A program made the translations under genes and the position numbers. A stretch of DNA of 64,000 nt from Streptosporangium becharense (GTDB lineage: Bacteria > Actinomycetota > Actinomycetes > Streptosporangiales > Streptosporangiaceae), in the NCBI RefSeq assembly GCF_014204985.1, contig NZ_JACHMP010000001.1, forward strand, positions 4,402,001 to 4,466,000, in the 5' to 3' direction. Numbering within the stretch: the first letter of the stretch is position 1; every line of letters starts with the position of its first letter. The notes under the pieces are model-generated. The model saw nothing but the letters and a program-made list of their open reading frames with translations. It had not been told where the DNA came from and did no database searches. Positions 19,463 to 27,855 of this stretch are shown piece after piece.

Positions 19463-20632
19463 TCATCGGGCCCACGTCCAGGCGTAGGCGGGGTCCTCCA
19501 CCGACAGCCCGGCGGGGCCGAGGTCGAGCGGGCGGAAGGTGTCGACCATGACCGCCAGCTCGCTCGTCCGCGTGTGCCCCTGCCGGACCGCGTCCAGGAC
19601 GGCCTCCACCGCACCCGGCTGGGGGCCGTGGGTGAACCCGGCGGGGTGCAGCGAGATCGAGCCGACGTCGATGCCCGAACCCCGCCGCGCGGTGTAGTCG
19701 CCGCCCGCGTAGAACATCAGCTCGTCGGAGTCGACGTTGTGGTGGTTGTACGGGATCGGCACGGCCTCCGGATGGAAGTCGAGCGGCCGGGGACAGAAGG
19801 AGCAGATGACGAAGTTCGGGCCCTCGAAGGTCTGGTGGACCGGCGGCGGGGCGTGGATGCCCTTCACGATCGGCTCGAAGTCGTTGATGTTGAACGCGTA
19901 CGGGTACAGGCAGCCGTCCCAGCCGACCACGTCGAAGGGGTGGTTGCGGTAGACCAGCCGGGTCAGCCCGCCGCGGGTGCGGACCAGTACCGGGACCTCC
20001 TCGCCCTCGACGAGCAGCGGCTCCTGCGGGGTGCGCAGGTCCCGCTCGCAGTAAGGCGCGTGCTCCAGGAACTGGCCGTACTTCGACAGGTAGCGCTTGG
20101 GCGGCCGGATGTGACCGGCCGCCTCGATGACGAAGGCGGTGACGCGCTCCAGCGGCACCCACCGGTGGATGGTCCCGGTGGGGACCACGACGTAGTCACC
20201 CGCCCCGGCTTCGATCACTCCGTACGTCGACTCGAACCGGACCCGGCCGGTGGCGATGTAGACGCACTCGTCGCCCATGGAGTTGCGGTACAGCCCGCTT
20301 GGCGCGTCGGTCGCGGCGTACGACATGCGGACGTCGCCGTTGCCCGCGAGCAACCCTCGGCCGGTGACCAGGTCACCGCCGTCGGGCAGGTCCTGGGTGC
20401 GCAGGTGGCGGGGGGAGAGCGGCAGGTTGGGGACCAGCCGCCCGGCCTCGGTGGGCTCGACGGCCTCGGCCTTGATGATCGCGGTGGGAAGGTGATGGTG
20501 GTAGAGCAGCGACGAGTCGCTGGAGAAACCCTCCTCGCCCATCAGCTCTTCGGCGTACAGGCCGCCGTCGGGCCGCCGGAACTGCACGTGCCGCTTGCGC
20601 GGGATCTCACCTACGACGCGGTAGTACGGCAT
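19463..20632 (-). CDS. hmgA: Homogentisate 1,2-dioxygenase
   Basis: 389 residues of the cupin-type iron dioxygenase that opens homogentisate to maleylacetoacetate. The N-terminus (MPYYRVVGEIPRKRHVQFR) and GLYAEELMGEEGFSSDSSLLYH match the short actinobacterial form. Probable iron ligands are in PYNHHNVDSDELMFY (His and Glu) and HPAGFTHGP (His). GGGAGG before ATG 20632. First gene of the operon; a palindrome and weak sigma-70-like promoter lie immediately upstream. Confidence 0.94.
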   Translation of the reverse strand: MPYYRVVGEIPRKRHVQFRRPDGGLYAEELMGEEGFSSDSSLLYHHHLPTAIIKAEAVEPTEAGRLVPNLPLSPRHLRTQDLPDGGDLVTGRGLLAGNGDVRMSYAATDAPSGLYRNSMGDECVYIATGRVRFESTYGVIEAGAGDYVVVPTGTIHRWVPLERVTAFVIEAAGHIRPPKRYLSKYGQFLEHAPYCERDLRTPQEPLLVEGEEVPVLVRTRGGLTRLVYRNHPFDVVGWDGCLYPYAFNINDFEPIVKGIHAPPPVHQTFEGPNFVICSFCPRPLDFHPEAVPIPYNHHNVDSDELMFYAGGDYTARRGSGIDVGSISLHPAGFTHGPQPGAVEAVLDAVRQGHTRTSELAVMVDTFRPLDLGPAGLSVEDPAYAWTWAR

Positions 20633-20647
20633 CCGCCCTCCCAGTGT

Positions 20648-20701
20648 GTCCGATTATCGGACGAGGATGTCCTTTATACGTACAACCTTCCGTCATGAGA
20701 A
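20648..20701 (-). promoter_or_regulatory. Predicted hmgA promoter with palindromic operator
   Basis: Reading leftward: TTCTCA (20701-20696), 17-bp spacer, TATAAA (20678-20673), then the perfect palindrome GTCCGATTATCGGAC at 20662-20648, just past the expected transcription start and 15 bp before the hmgA ATG. A repressor bound there would block elongation or initiation. The regulator is not obvious; an IclR-type gene lies about 5 kb away (25369-26001), and HmgR-type regulators in other bacteria belong to that family. Confidence 0.5.
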
Positions 20702-20738
20702 CAGGGGATGTCAAACATCTCGCGGGGTGCCGGCCGCC

Positions 20739-20864
20739 GGTATGCGGCGTCTGGGTGAGGCGGGCTACCCGGTGGTCTTCGACGACGACTTCCCGGGCAT
20801 GCGCCGTTTCCACAGCGAGGATCCGCACGGCAACCGCCTGGAGTTCCTCGAACCGATTCCCTGA
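20739..20864 (+). pseudogene. C-terminal remnant of a VOC/glyoxalase-family gene
   Basis: The last 41 codons of this frame read as a canonical VOC C-terminus: LGEAGYPVVFDDDFPGMRRF followed by HSEDPHGNRLEFLEPIP and a stop, with the metal-ligand Glu in LEFLEP. The first two thirds of a VOC domain (about 80-90 residues) are missing; upstream bases are the hmgA promoter in another orientation. It has no usable ribosome site. Most likely a decayed gene truncated by rearrangement. Confidence 0.6.
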
Positions 20865-20901
20865 CGGGTGCAGGGTCCGCCGGTATGGGACCGTGCCGTC
20901 G

Positions 20902-22239
20902 TCACGGGGCGAGCCCGTCGAAGGCGACCCGGAGGTGACGGGGGCCGCGCAGCACCGGGTTGCGCCGGTACGGGGGCGGGTCCGTGACCAGGCGGGGGCC
21001 GGTGAGCCGGCGGGCGATGCCGGCCAGCGCGAGCTGCGCCTCCAGCCGGGCCAGCGGGGCTCCGAAACAGTAGTGGACGCCGCTGCCGAAACCGAGGTGC
21101 CGGTTGTCCCGGCGGTCGGGGTCGAACCGGTCGGGGTCGGTGAAACGACGGGGGTCACGGTTGCCGGACGCCAGCATGAGCCAGACGGGTGCCCCCTTGG
21201 GGATCGTGGTCCCGGCGACGTCGAGGTCGGCGAGCGCGGTGCGTTGCGGCAGCAGTTGCACTGGCGGCTCGAAGCGCAGCAGTTCCTCCACGAGCGGGAT
21301 GGCCAGGCGGGGGTCGTCGCGGAGCCTCCTGAGCGTGCCGGGGTTGCGCAGCAGGGTGAGCGTCCCGTTGGCGATGAGGTTGACCGTGGTCTCGTGTCCG
21401 GCGATGAGCAGCAGGACGGCGGTGACGACCAGATCCACCGGTGACAGCCGCCCCTCGGGCCCGCGGTCGGTGACCAGCGCGGAGAGCACGTCGTCACCGG
21501 GTGTGCGGCGGTGCTCCTCGATCAGTTCGGCGAGGTACATGCCCAGCTCCCTGCGCGCCTGCTGGGCACCGCGCCGCCGCTCGGCGGGGCCATCGGAGGC
21601 GGCGGGGCCGTCGACGGTGACGGGACCACGGGAGGTGGCGGGGCCATCGGAGGTGGCGGGACCGGCCGGACGGCCGGAATCCTCGGAGGTGCCCGGCCCT
21701 CCCGAGGGGTCGAGGCCGGAGACGATCGCCTCGGACCAGGCGTGGAAGCGGGGTTCGTCCTGGTGCGGCACGCCGAGGAGCTTGCAGATCACCATCACCG
21801 GGAAGGGGTAGGCGAGGTCCTCGACGATGTCGACCTCGTCGCGGCCCTCGAAGCCGTCGATCAGGCCGGCGACCATCCGGGAGAGTTCTCCGCGCATGTC
21901 GTGCACCCGCCGCGGGCAGACCGGCGGCCCGAACGCCCGGGTCGTCAACCGGCGCAGCCGGTCGTGCTCGGGTGGGTCGAGCCGCAGGAAGCTGACCGGC
22001 AGGTTCGGGTCCTCCTCCTCGTCGGCGGTGAGCGGCCCACCCGCCCCCGGGGTGCGGTTGCGCGTGTCGGAGCTGAGTCGCGGGTCGTGGAGCAGGCCGA
22101 GGATCTCCCAGTAGGTGCTGACCACGTAGACGCCGTCCTGCCGTGACACCGGGGTCTCACGCAGCGCGGCGTAGAGGGGATAGGGATCGGGGCGGTTGGC
22201 GTGGTCGAGGATCTGCTGGAGCAGCGTGCCCGAAGTCAT
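20902..22239 (-). CDS. Cytochrome P450
   Basis: 445-residue bacterial class I P450. I-helix AGHETT (280-285), ExxR in EELLR (319-322), and the heme loop FGSGVHYCFG with C391 as the thiolate ligand. A Pro/Ser/Gly/Asp-rich insertion (about 178-224, PATSDGPATSRGPVTVDGPA-like repeats) extends the region before helix G/H and is absent from typical family members. GGAGGTAT precedes ATG 22239. It is third in the ferredoxin-reductase-P450 operon, so it receives electrons from the two proteins encoded upstream. Substrate unknown. Confidence 0.94.
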   Translation of the reverse strand: MTSGTLLQQILDHANRPDPYPLYAALRETPVSRQDGVYVVSTYWEILGLLHDPRLSSDTRNRTPGAGGPLTADEEEDPNLPVSFLRLDPPEHDRLRRLTTRAFGPPVCPRRVHDMRGELSRMVAGLIDGFEGRDEVDIVEDLAYPFPVMVICKLLGVPHQDEPRFHAWSEAIVSGLDPSGGPGTSEDSGRPAGPATSDGPATSRGPVTVDGPAASDGPAERRRGAQQARRELGMYLAELIEEHRRTPGDDVLSALVTDRGPEGRLSPVDLVVTAVLLLIAGHETTVNLIANGTLTLLRNPGTLRRLRDDPRLAIPLVEELLRFEPPVQLLPQRTALADLDVAGTTIPKGAPVWLMLASGNRDPRRFTDPDRFDPDRRDNRHLGFGSGVHYCFGAPLARLEAQLALAGIARRLTGPRLVTDPPPYRRNPVLRGPRHLRVAFDGLAP

Positions 22240-22325
22240 CGGATACCTCCGCGTGAGGACCCCGGGTTCCGGGCCCGGGAGGGCGGTGTCGTCGAACGTG
22301 GCCGGTCAGGGCGGCGGGGCCGCCG

Positions 22326-23720
22326 TCAGGCGCGGGCGGGGGTGAACGTGATCCGCTGTTCGCTGGGCGAGTAGCCGCTCAGGGTGACCGTGGGACCGTG
22401 GCTGGGCAGCGCGGGGTCCGGGAAGTCGGCCGGGACCGTCCGAAGCCCTCCGGGCCGGCGGTCGACGGTGGGGAAGTCCGGCGGGAAGGGCGCCGCCGAC
22501 TCGATGAGCCGCTGGTAGAAGTCGAGCCACCTGGCCTGGTCGAAGGCGACCGCGGCGATGACGCGTCCCTGGCATCCGTAGGCCGCGACGAAGCGGCGCT
22601 CGGTGAGCGACCCCTGGGTGACGGCCAGTTCGGTGCCCATGGTCGGGACGCCGACCGACTTGATGTTGACGCCGAACTGGGCGGACCAGAAGGTCGGCAC
22701 CCACAGATGCGGGCGGCGGTCGGGTCCGGCGCTGGTCATGTTGTGCGCCGCGACCTCGGCCTGGGCCACCGCGTTGCCCCAGTGCTCCAGAGAGAGGAAC
22801 TGGTAGCCGAAGAGCGGGTGCGGGGAGCGGGCGACGTCACCGGCGACGAAGATGTCGTCGGTGACGATGCCGTGGATGTCGAAGGCCCGGCACCCGGCGT
22901 CGCAGGCGATCCCCCGGGGACCCGCCGCGAGGCCGGAGCCGGCGAGCCACTCGGTGTTGCGCAGCGCGCCGAGTGCGATCACGGCCACGTCCACGTCCAG
23001 CGCGGTGCCGTCGGACAGATGGGCACGGCGCAGGCGTCCCGCCGCGTCACCCCCCAGCGCGGTCACCGTGATGCAGCAGCGCAGGTCGACGCCGTGCCGG
23101 CGGTGCAGTTCCGCCGCCACCTCGCCGACGACGCCGCCGAGTGCCCCCACCAGCGGGGCCGGGCCGCGTTCGGCGACCGTGACCTCCAACCCGCGTTCGC
23201 GGCAGGCCGACGCCACCTCGGATCCGGTGAACCCGGCTCCGACGACGAGCACCCGGCGGGGGCCGGCGTCCAGCCGCCGGGCGAGACGGGCGGCATCGTC
23301 GACGGTCCGCAGGACGAAGACCCCGTCCAGCCCAGCCTCTTCCTCCCTGATCCACGGCCGGGCCCGGGTGCCGGTCGCGATCAGCAGGCGGTCGAACCCG
23401 ACCTCCTCGCCGTCGGCCAGGCGCACCCGCTTACCGGCCAGATCCAGGCCGGTGGCGGCGACGCCGAGTCGCCAGTGGGCGTCGAGCGCGCGACGCCGGG
23501 GCAGGGCGGTGCCGTCCGCGGGCACCCGGCCGAGCAGGACCTGCTTCGACAGCGGTGGCCGGTCGTAGGGCTCGTACGGCTCGTCGCCGATCACGGTCAG
23601 CGAGCCCGCGAAGCCCCGCTCGCGCAGTGTCTCGGCCGCCCGCAACCCTGCCAGGGACGCGCCGACGACGACGGCGCGGCCGTGGCGCCGGAACTCCGCC
23701 GAGGATCCGTCAACCGCCAC
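22326..23720 (-). CDS. FAD-dependent ferredoxin reductase (rhodocoxin/putidaredoxin reductase type)
   Basis: 464 residues. FAD-binding VVVGASLAGLRAAETLRERGF, the Y-D-R-P-P-L-S-K motif, NAD-binding VVGAGFTGSEVASACRERGL, and the FAD-binding VAGDVARSPHP near residue 295. GTG 23720 overlaps the ferredoxin stop by 11 bp. It should pass electrons from NAD(P)H to the ferredoxin gene product. C-terminal part (about 390-464) is longer than in putidaredoxin reductase and carries W-L-D-F-Y-Q-R-L-I-E; similar extensions occur in actinobacterial homologues. Confidence 0.93.
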   Translation of the reverse strand: MAVDGSSAEFRRHGRAVVVGASLAGLRAAETLRERGFAGSLTVIGDEPYEPYDRPPLSKQVLLGRVPADGTALPRRRALDAHWRLGVAATGLDLAGKRVRLADGEEVGFDRLLIATGTRARPWIREEEAGLDGVFVLRTVDDAARLARRLDAGPRRVLVVGAGFTGSEVASACRERGLEVTVAERGPAPLVGALGGVVGEVAAELHRRHGVDLRCCITVTALGGDAAGRLRRAHLSDGTALDVDVAVIALGALRNTEWLAGSGLAAGPRGIACDAGCRAFDIHGIVTDDIFVAGDVARSPHPLFGYQFLSLEHWGNAVAQAEVAAHNMTSAGPDRRPHLWVPTFWSAQFGVNIKSVGVPTMGTELAVTQGSLTERRFVAAYGCQGRVIAAVAFDQARWLDFYQRLIESAAPFPPDFPTVDRRPGGLRTVPADFPDPALPSHGPTVTLSGYSPSEQRITFTPARA

Positions 23721-23940
23721 GCGGGCCCGCCTTCTCCGGGATCCGCTCGTCGAGCCGGTCGAGGAGGATGGCCTGGACCGGGCAGGCCGCCGCGGCCCGC
23801 ATGACGGGCTCGTGTTGCTCCTGGCCCACCTGCGAGGCGTACAGCAGGGCTTCCTCTTCGTGCATGGTGAACACGTCCGGTGCCAGGTACGCGCACTGGG
23901 CGTAGCCCTGGCACCGGTTGAGATCGACGATGAGCCTCAT
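23710..23940 (-). CDS. Small [3Fe-4S]-type ferredoxin with CxxYxxC motif
   Basis: 76 residues. Cluster ligands C10, C16 and C53 (in CP) are present, while position 13, where a fourth Cys would sit, is Tyr (C-Q-G-Y-A-Q-C). This is the CxxXxxC(n)CP class of P450 ferredoxins found in actinobacteria, normally carrying a [3Fe-4S] cluster. GGAAGGGACGGGG precedes ATG 23940. It is first of three genes and makes the operon a self-sufficient class I P450 chain. Confidence 0.92.
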   Translation of the reverse strand: MRLIVDLNRCQGYAQCAYLAPDVFTMHEEEALLYASQVGQEQHEPVMRAAAACPVQAILLDRLDERIPEKAGPRGG

Positions 23941-24319
23941 GGACCCCGTCCCTTCCGCGGGTCAGGTCGCCGCGTGCTGCCAGCGTAAGACGCCGAACAG
24001 GGGGAAACTCATCGTCGATACTATTTCTTGCCGTTTTAATTCTTTACTGCCGAGTTGGAAATGAATTGCCGTCAAACGGTTTCCGGTCCGAGAGGGATGT
24101 GGTGCAGGCGCTTCACTGCTTTACCGAAACAATCCCTGGAAAACGTCGGCCGACAATTGGCGGGGCGGTGCGGCGAGTGGGAAGCCGCCGAGGGCTCCCG
24201 CATGCGGTGCTCCGCAGTCGCCCCCGGCTCGTTCCCGGGTCTCGGGTCGCCCCCGGCTCGTTCCGGCCGCTTCCGGCCCGTTCCCGGTCACTTCCGGCTC
24301 GCCGGGCCGGATCCGCATG
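23941..24319. other. Intergenic: promoter region of the P450 operon with nested inverted repeat
   Basis: No gene seen. An AT-rich island (about 24005-24090) holds the nested inverted repeat GGAAA (24057-24061) with TTTCC (24080-24084) and CCGT (24069-24072) with ACGG (24076-24079), a candidate operator for the leftward P450 operon. From 24220 to 24319 there are degenerate repeats of CCCGGCTCGTTCC-like words beyond the methyltransferase stop. Confidence 0.4.
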
Positions 24320-25144
24320 TCAGGGCTTGCGGCCGACGGCGCAGAACTCGTCCACCTCACGGCTGTTGCCGATCTGCGAGGCGTCCGGACGCCAGAGCGG
24401 GCACGAGACCACGCCAGGTTCCACCAGCTCCAGGCCCTCGAAGTAACTTGCGATCTGCTCGGGGTGGCGGAGAGTGTACGAGACCGAACCGGCCTGGTTC
24501 CAGATGGCGATCGCCTTCTCGAACGCCTCGGCGCGAATGACGTTGGTGCCGTCGGCGACCGCCAGGTAGCTGCCGGAGGGCAGCGCCGCCAGCAGCCTGC
24601 GCACGATCGACCGCCCCTCCTCGATGTCGGCGATGTGACCCAGGATGTTCATCAGCATGAGCCCGACCGGCCGGTCGAAGTCCAACGTGCCCCGGGCGGC
24701 CTCGATGATCTTCTCGGGGTCGCGCAGGTCGGAGTCGATGTACTCGGTGGCGCCTTCGGCGGTGCCGGTCAGCAGGGCTCGGGCGTGCGCCAGCACCATG
24801 GGGTCGTTGTCGACGTAGACGATGCGGGCGTCCGGGGCGACGCGCTGCGCGACCTGGTGGGTGTTGTCGACGGTGGGCAGGCCGGTGCCGATGTCGAGGA
24901 ACTGGCGGATGCCCGCCTCGCCGGCCATGTAGCGGACGGCGCGGGAGAGGAACGCGCGGGAGGAACGCGCGACGTCGACGATGTCGGGGAAGATCTCGCG
25001 GAACTGGTCACCGACCGTACGGTCCACGGCGTAGTTGTCCTTGCCGCCCAGCCAGTAGTTCCAGATCCGGGCCGAGTGCGCCACGCTGCTGTCGAGTGCG
25101 GTCGGCTGCCGGCCGGAGGCGTGTGGGGTGGTCTCGTCGGGCAC
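24320..25144 (-). CDS. DUF574-type SAM-dependent methyltransferase-like protein
   Basis: 274 residues from GTG 25144 (AAAGAG upstream); the frame is open to 25234 but that extension has no start signal. The N-terminal ARIWNYWLGGKDNYAVDR box and ARSSRAFLSRAVRY are hallmarks of this large actinomycete family (often in many copies). SAM site: FLDIGTGLPTVDNTHQVAQ, then YVDNDPMVLAHARALL. The family has no settled substrate; some members sit near regulatory or nucleoside genes. Here it stands alone downstream of the IclR regulator gene. Confidence 0.85.
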   Translation of the reverse strand: MPDETTPHASGRQPTALDSSVAHSARIWNYWLGGKDNYAVDRTVGDQFREIFPDIVDVARSSRAFLSRAVRYMAGEAGIRQFLDIGTGLPTVDNTHQVAQRVAPDARIVYVDNDPMVLAHARALLTGTAEGATEYIDSDLRDPEKIIEAARGTLDFDRPVGLMLMNILGHIADIEEGRSIVRRLLAALPSGSYLAVADGTNVIRAEAFEKAIAIWNQAGSVSYTLRHPEQIASYFEGLELVEPGVVSCPLWRPDASQIGNSREVDEFCAVGRKP

Positions 25145-25271
25145 GGGGTGCTCTTTCTCTGGCGCCGGAAGCGTGAAGATCTTTGTGATGCCATCTTGCC
25201 GGGTTCCCCCGAGCTTTCGGGCATCTTTCACCACTATTTCGGGTTTTTTCCACCCAAGAGGAATGGTTTGG

Positions 25272-25354
25272 GGGGAACCGGTGGCTCAGGCGAGGAGTCG
25301 AGGGCTGGGGGCGGGGAACCGATGGCTCAGGCTGGGGAGTCGAGGGCTGGGGGC
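25272..25354. repeat. Imperfect ~41-bp direct repeat
   Basis: Two copies of a unit beginning GGGGAACCGRTGGCTCAGGC and containing GAGTCGAGGGCTGGGGGC start at 25272 and 25313, differing by few bases and one insertion. It lies just after the IclR gene stop. Confidence 0.7.
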
Positions 25355-25368
25355 GGAGGGCTGTTGGT

Positions 25369-26001
25369 TCAGGTCAGGGAGCCGGCCAGCTCCGCCGCGG
25401 CGTCCGCGACCCGAGGCCCGACGGTGCCGGGGTCCAGCTGGCCGAAGGCGACCACGCCCACTGATGCCTCCAGCCACGGCAGGCCCGGCACCGGCGCCGC
25501 GACGCCCCGGGCACCCTCCTGAAGCTGGCCCTCGCTGACCAGGTAACCGGTGCGGCCCTCTCGGAGGGCGAGGATGGCCAGCCCCGCCGCCCCCCTGGTC
25601 AACGGATGCCGGGACCCTTCGCGGTAGGCGACGTGCATGTTCGTCCACGACGGCTCGACCACCGCCACCGCCAGGCCGTCGTCGCCCTCGGCCACGGTGA
25701 GATGCGCCGTCGCCCCCACCTCCTCGGCGAGCCTGCGCAGGGTGGGCAGCGCACCCGCGCGGAGCAGCGGCTGCACCGCACGGGCCAGCACGAGGACACC
25801 GAAGCCCAGGTGGACCCGGCCGTCGCCGTCGCGGCGGACGAACCCCTCGCTCTGCAACGTGTTGAGCAGCCGGTAGACCGCCGGACGACTCAGCCCCAGC
25901 TCCGCTGCCAGCTCGGTGGGGGTACGGCCCCGATGGCCTTCTGTGAGCAGGCGCAACAGCCGCAGGCCGCGCTCCAGGGTCTGCGAGGACTCGGCCGCCA
26001 T
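25369..26001 (-). CDS. IclR-family transcriptional regulator
   Basis: 210 residues, shorter than the usual 250. N-terminal winged HTH (SSQTLERGLRLLRLLTEG; PTELAAELGLSRPAVYRLLNTLQSEGFVRR) is well conserved. The GAF-like effector domain includes ATAHLTVAEGDDGLAVAVVEP and HPLTRGAAGLAIL but the C-terminal helices are abbreviated. Target unknown; the P450, methyltransferase and hmgA genes are within 6 kb on the same side. Confidence 0.88.
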   Translation of the reverse strand: MAAESSQTLERGLRLLRLLTEGHRGRTPTELAAELGLSRPAVYRLLNTLQSEGFVRRDGDGRVHLGFGVLVLARAVQPLLRAGALPTLRRLAEEVGATAHLTVAEGDDGLAVAVVEPSWTNMHVAYREGSRHPLTRGAAGLAILALREGRTGYLVSEGQLQEGARGVAAPVPGLPWLEASVGVVAFGQLDPGTVGPRVADAAAELAGSLT

Positions 26002-26076
26002 CAGGACGCCCGCGAGGATGGCACCATTCCCCGATTATCGCCGGTGCCCCGCCACCGGACGCGACCCGGTGAACCA

Positions 26077-26154
26077 GGGCGACGAGAGCGGGCGACGAGA
26101 CGGGGCAGTGCGACGGGGCGACGAGAACGGGCGACGAGACAGGGCAGTGCGACA
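26077..26154. repeat. 39-bp tandem duplication upstream of the IclR gene
   Basis: Unit 1 (26077-26115) and unit 2 (26116-26154) match at all but about three bases; each contains GGGCGACGAGA twice. It lies 75 bp upstream of the IclR start. The rest of the 371-bp gap (26002-26372) carries the promoter region of the secreted protein gene, including the inverted repeat TGATCT/AGATCA (26314-26340). Confidence 0.7.
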
Positions 26155-26372
26155 GGGCACCCGTCACGGGCCTGGGACGAGGCGCGACACGCTTTGAGAT
26201 GCGGTGAAGCCGGTGACGTCATGGCCTTTTCGAGATGCGCCAGATGCCGCGGGAGGTGAATGGAACATCTCGGGAAGTTGATGATTCCCTGACAAGGACT
26301 GTCGAGGTGCCACTGATCTGGGTAAAGTGCGGTTAGATCATTTTCAAACGGTTGTACCGGGGAGTTCAGGAC

Positions 26373-27689
26373 ATGCGATCGACTCTGCGCCGGGTTCTCG
26401 CCGTCGGTGCCGCGCTCGCGCTCATCGGCGTCGCGACGCCCGGAGCCGCGTACTCGCAGGCCGACCCCGAAAGCTGCAACGAGCTCCTGGGGCCCGACAC
26501 CCCGGCCTACGTCGTGTGCCACTGGCTGGCCAAGCCGGATGAGGCGCTCGGTGTCGCCCTCTTCTGGGGCGCCGACGACGGGGCCAACCTCAAGGGTGCC
26601 GGCCCGGTTGACGGCAAGTTCATCGACTGTTCGGCCGCGGGAGCCTCCTGCCCGAAACCCGAGGACAGCGTCGAGGGCGACGAGAACTCCCCGCTGCCCG
26701 AAGGCGCCGGTGACGACGGAGCGCCTCAGTGCGAGGCGGGCCAGCAGTGCTCGGTGGACGGGCACGACGCGGGCGGCAGCAGCGAAAGAGTCGCCGAGAA
26801 CAGCTCCGGTCTCCCTCCCGCCACCACCCCCACCCCCACGCAGGACGCCGCCGCGGCGGCGGCAGCCCAGACCCCCGCGGGCCAGGCGATCACCGCGGCG
26901 AAGGCCGCCCAGTTCCGGATCTGGATCGACACCGAGCTGGCCGACGACTGGAAGGCGGGCCCCGAGGCGTTCGCCGCCGCCGTCAAGCGCATCGGTGCCC
27001 TGGCCTCGCGTCCCGAGGTGGCGGGCATCCGGTTCACCTCCCAGCTGGGTTACAACAAGACGTTCGCCACGAACGACGAGATCAAGGCGTTCGTCGCCGC
27101 CGCCTCCGACGCGCTCCGTCAGGCCGCCCCCGGCAAGCGCCTCGGCGTCCACACGGTCGTGCCCGAGCTGGCCTGCGGCGCGGACGACGCCTGCAAGGCC
27201 GAGATGCGTAAGCGCCATCCGCTTCTCAACCCCGAGCAGGTCGAGTCCCCGCTGATCGCGGGCCGCGTCGACCAGCTCTCCCTGGACACCGGCCTGCTGT
27301 ACGGCGGCTACGACACCTGGAAGATCAACGCCGAGCAGGCCCACCGCAACCAGTGGATTCAGGTGCGTGCCCGGTCGTGGGACGTCCTGACCCAGGTGGC
27401 CGCCGAGGAGACCGGCCTCGTCGGGCAGGTCTCCGCCGACCAGGTCGCGATTCGCCTCTCGGTGCCCGTCAAGGACGGAGCCGCTCAGCAGGTGAACGTC
27501 TGGACCCGGGTCCAGGGCACCCAGGGTGCGGTGAACCGGTTGACCGCGTGGGACGAGGTGAAGAAGCTGAACCCGATCCAGCGTCGCCTGGCCGCCGTCT
27601 ACGACCCGGCCAGCCCCGAGGCGGACCTGGCCACCGACCTCAAGAAGCTCTCCGAGGCGTTCGGGCAGATCTACCTCACCGTCACCTGA
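26373..27689 (+). CDS. Secreted protein of unknown function with possible TIM-barrel domain
   Basis: 438 residues. Signal peptide MRSTLRRVLAVGAALALIGVATPGAAYSQA by parts, cleavage near residue 27-29. The N-terminal third (to about 165) is acidic and has six Cys in pairs (SCNELLGP.., VVCHW, DCSAAGASC, QCEAGQQC), suggesting disulphides, and ends in a Pro/Thr/Ala linker. The C-terminal 270 residues (from AAKAAQFRIWIDTELADDW) alternate strands and helices: GIRFTSQLGYNKTF, KRLGVHTVVPELAC, VDQLSLDTGLLYGG, QWIQVRARSWD. That layout resembles a glycosidase-like barrel, but I see no certain catalytic signature. GGGGAG supports ATG 26373. Confidence 0.65.
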   Translation: MRSTLRRVLAVGAALALIGVATPGAAYSQADPESCNELLGPDTPAYVVCHWLAKPDEALGVALFWGADDGANLKGAGPVDGKFIDCSAAGASCPKPEDSVEGDENSPLPEGAGDDGAPQCEAGQQCSVDGHDAGGSSERVAENSSGLPPATTPTPTQDAAAAAAAQTPAGQAITAAKAAQFRIWIDTELADDWKAGPEAFAAAVKRIGALASRPEVAGIRFTSQLGYNKTFATNDEIKAFVAAASDALRQAAPGKRLGVHTVVPELACGADDACKAEMRKRHPLLNPEQVESPLIAGRVDQLSLDTGLLYGGYDTWKINAEQAHRNQWIQVRARSWDVLTQVAAEETGLVGQVSADQVAIRLSVPVKDGAAQQVNVWTRVQGTQGAVNRLTAWDEVKKLNPIQRRLAAVYDPASPEADLATDLKKLSEAFGQIYLTVT

Positions 27690-27709
27690 CCGGATCTCCT
27701 GCTCTTCCC

Positions 27710-27734
27710 GGGCCCCGCGCGTGGTGCGGGACCC
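27710..27734. terminator. Hairpin between convergent genes
   Basis: GGGCCCCGC (27710-27718) and GCGGGACCC (27726-27734) pair with one mismatch around a 7-nt loop, 21 bp after the secreted-protein stop and facing the convergent synthetase-like gene ending at 27856. Confidence 0.45.
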
Positions 27735-27855
27735 GGCACGGCGTGCGGCCCGACGTCGTCCCCATGCTCGCGGGCCCCGCACGTACGGGACCAGGGCGGC
27801 TCCCGGGTCGCCGCGCTCCGGTCCGCCGAGGCGGACGGCGCGGGATCTCCGGACG

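Noticed and set aside
24055..24540. Plus-strand frame antisense to the methyltransferase 3' end
   Set aside because: Low-complexity Arg/Pro-rich translation with no start signal; overlaps a convincing gene.
20902..26001. P450, methyltransferase and IclR genes as a biosynthetic gene cluster
   Set aside because: No core synthase, terpene cyclase or peptide-forming gene lies among them, strands are the same but gaps are large, and the methyltransferase family is widespread and not cluster-specific.
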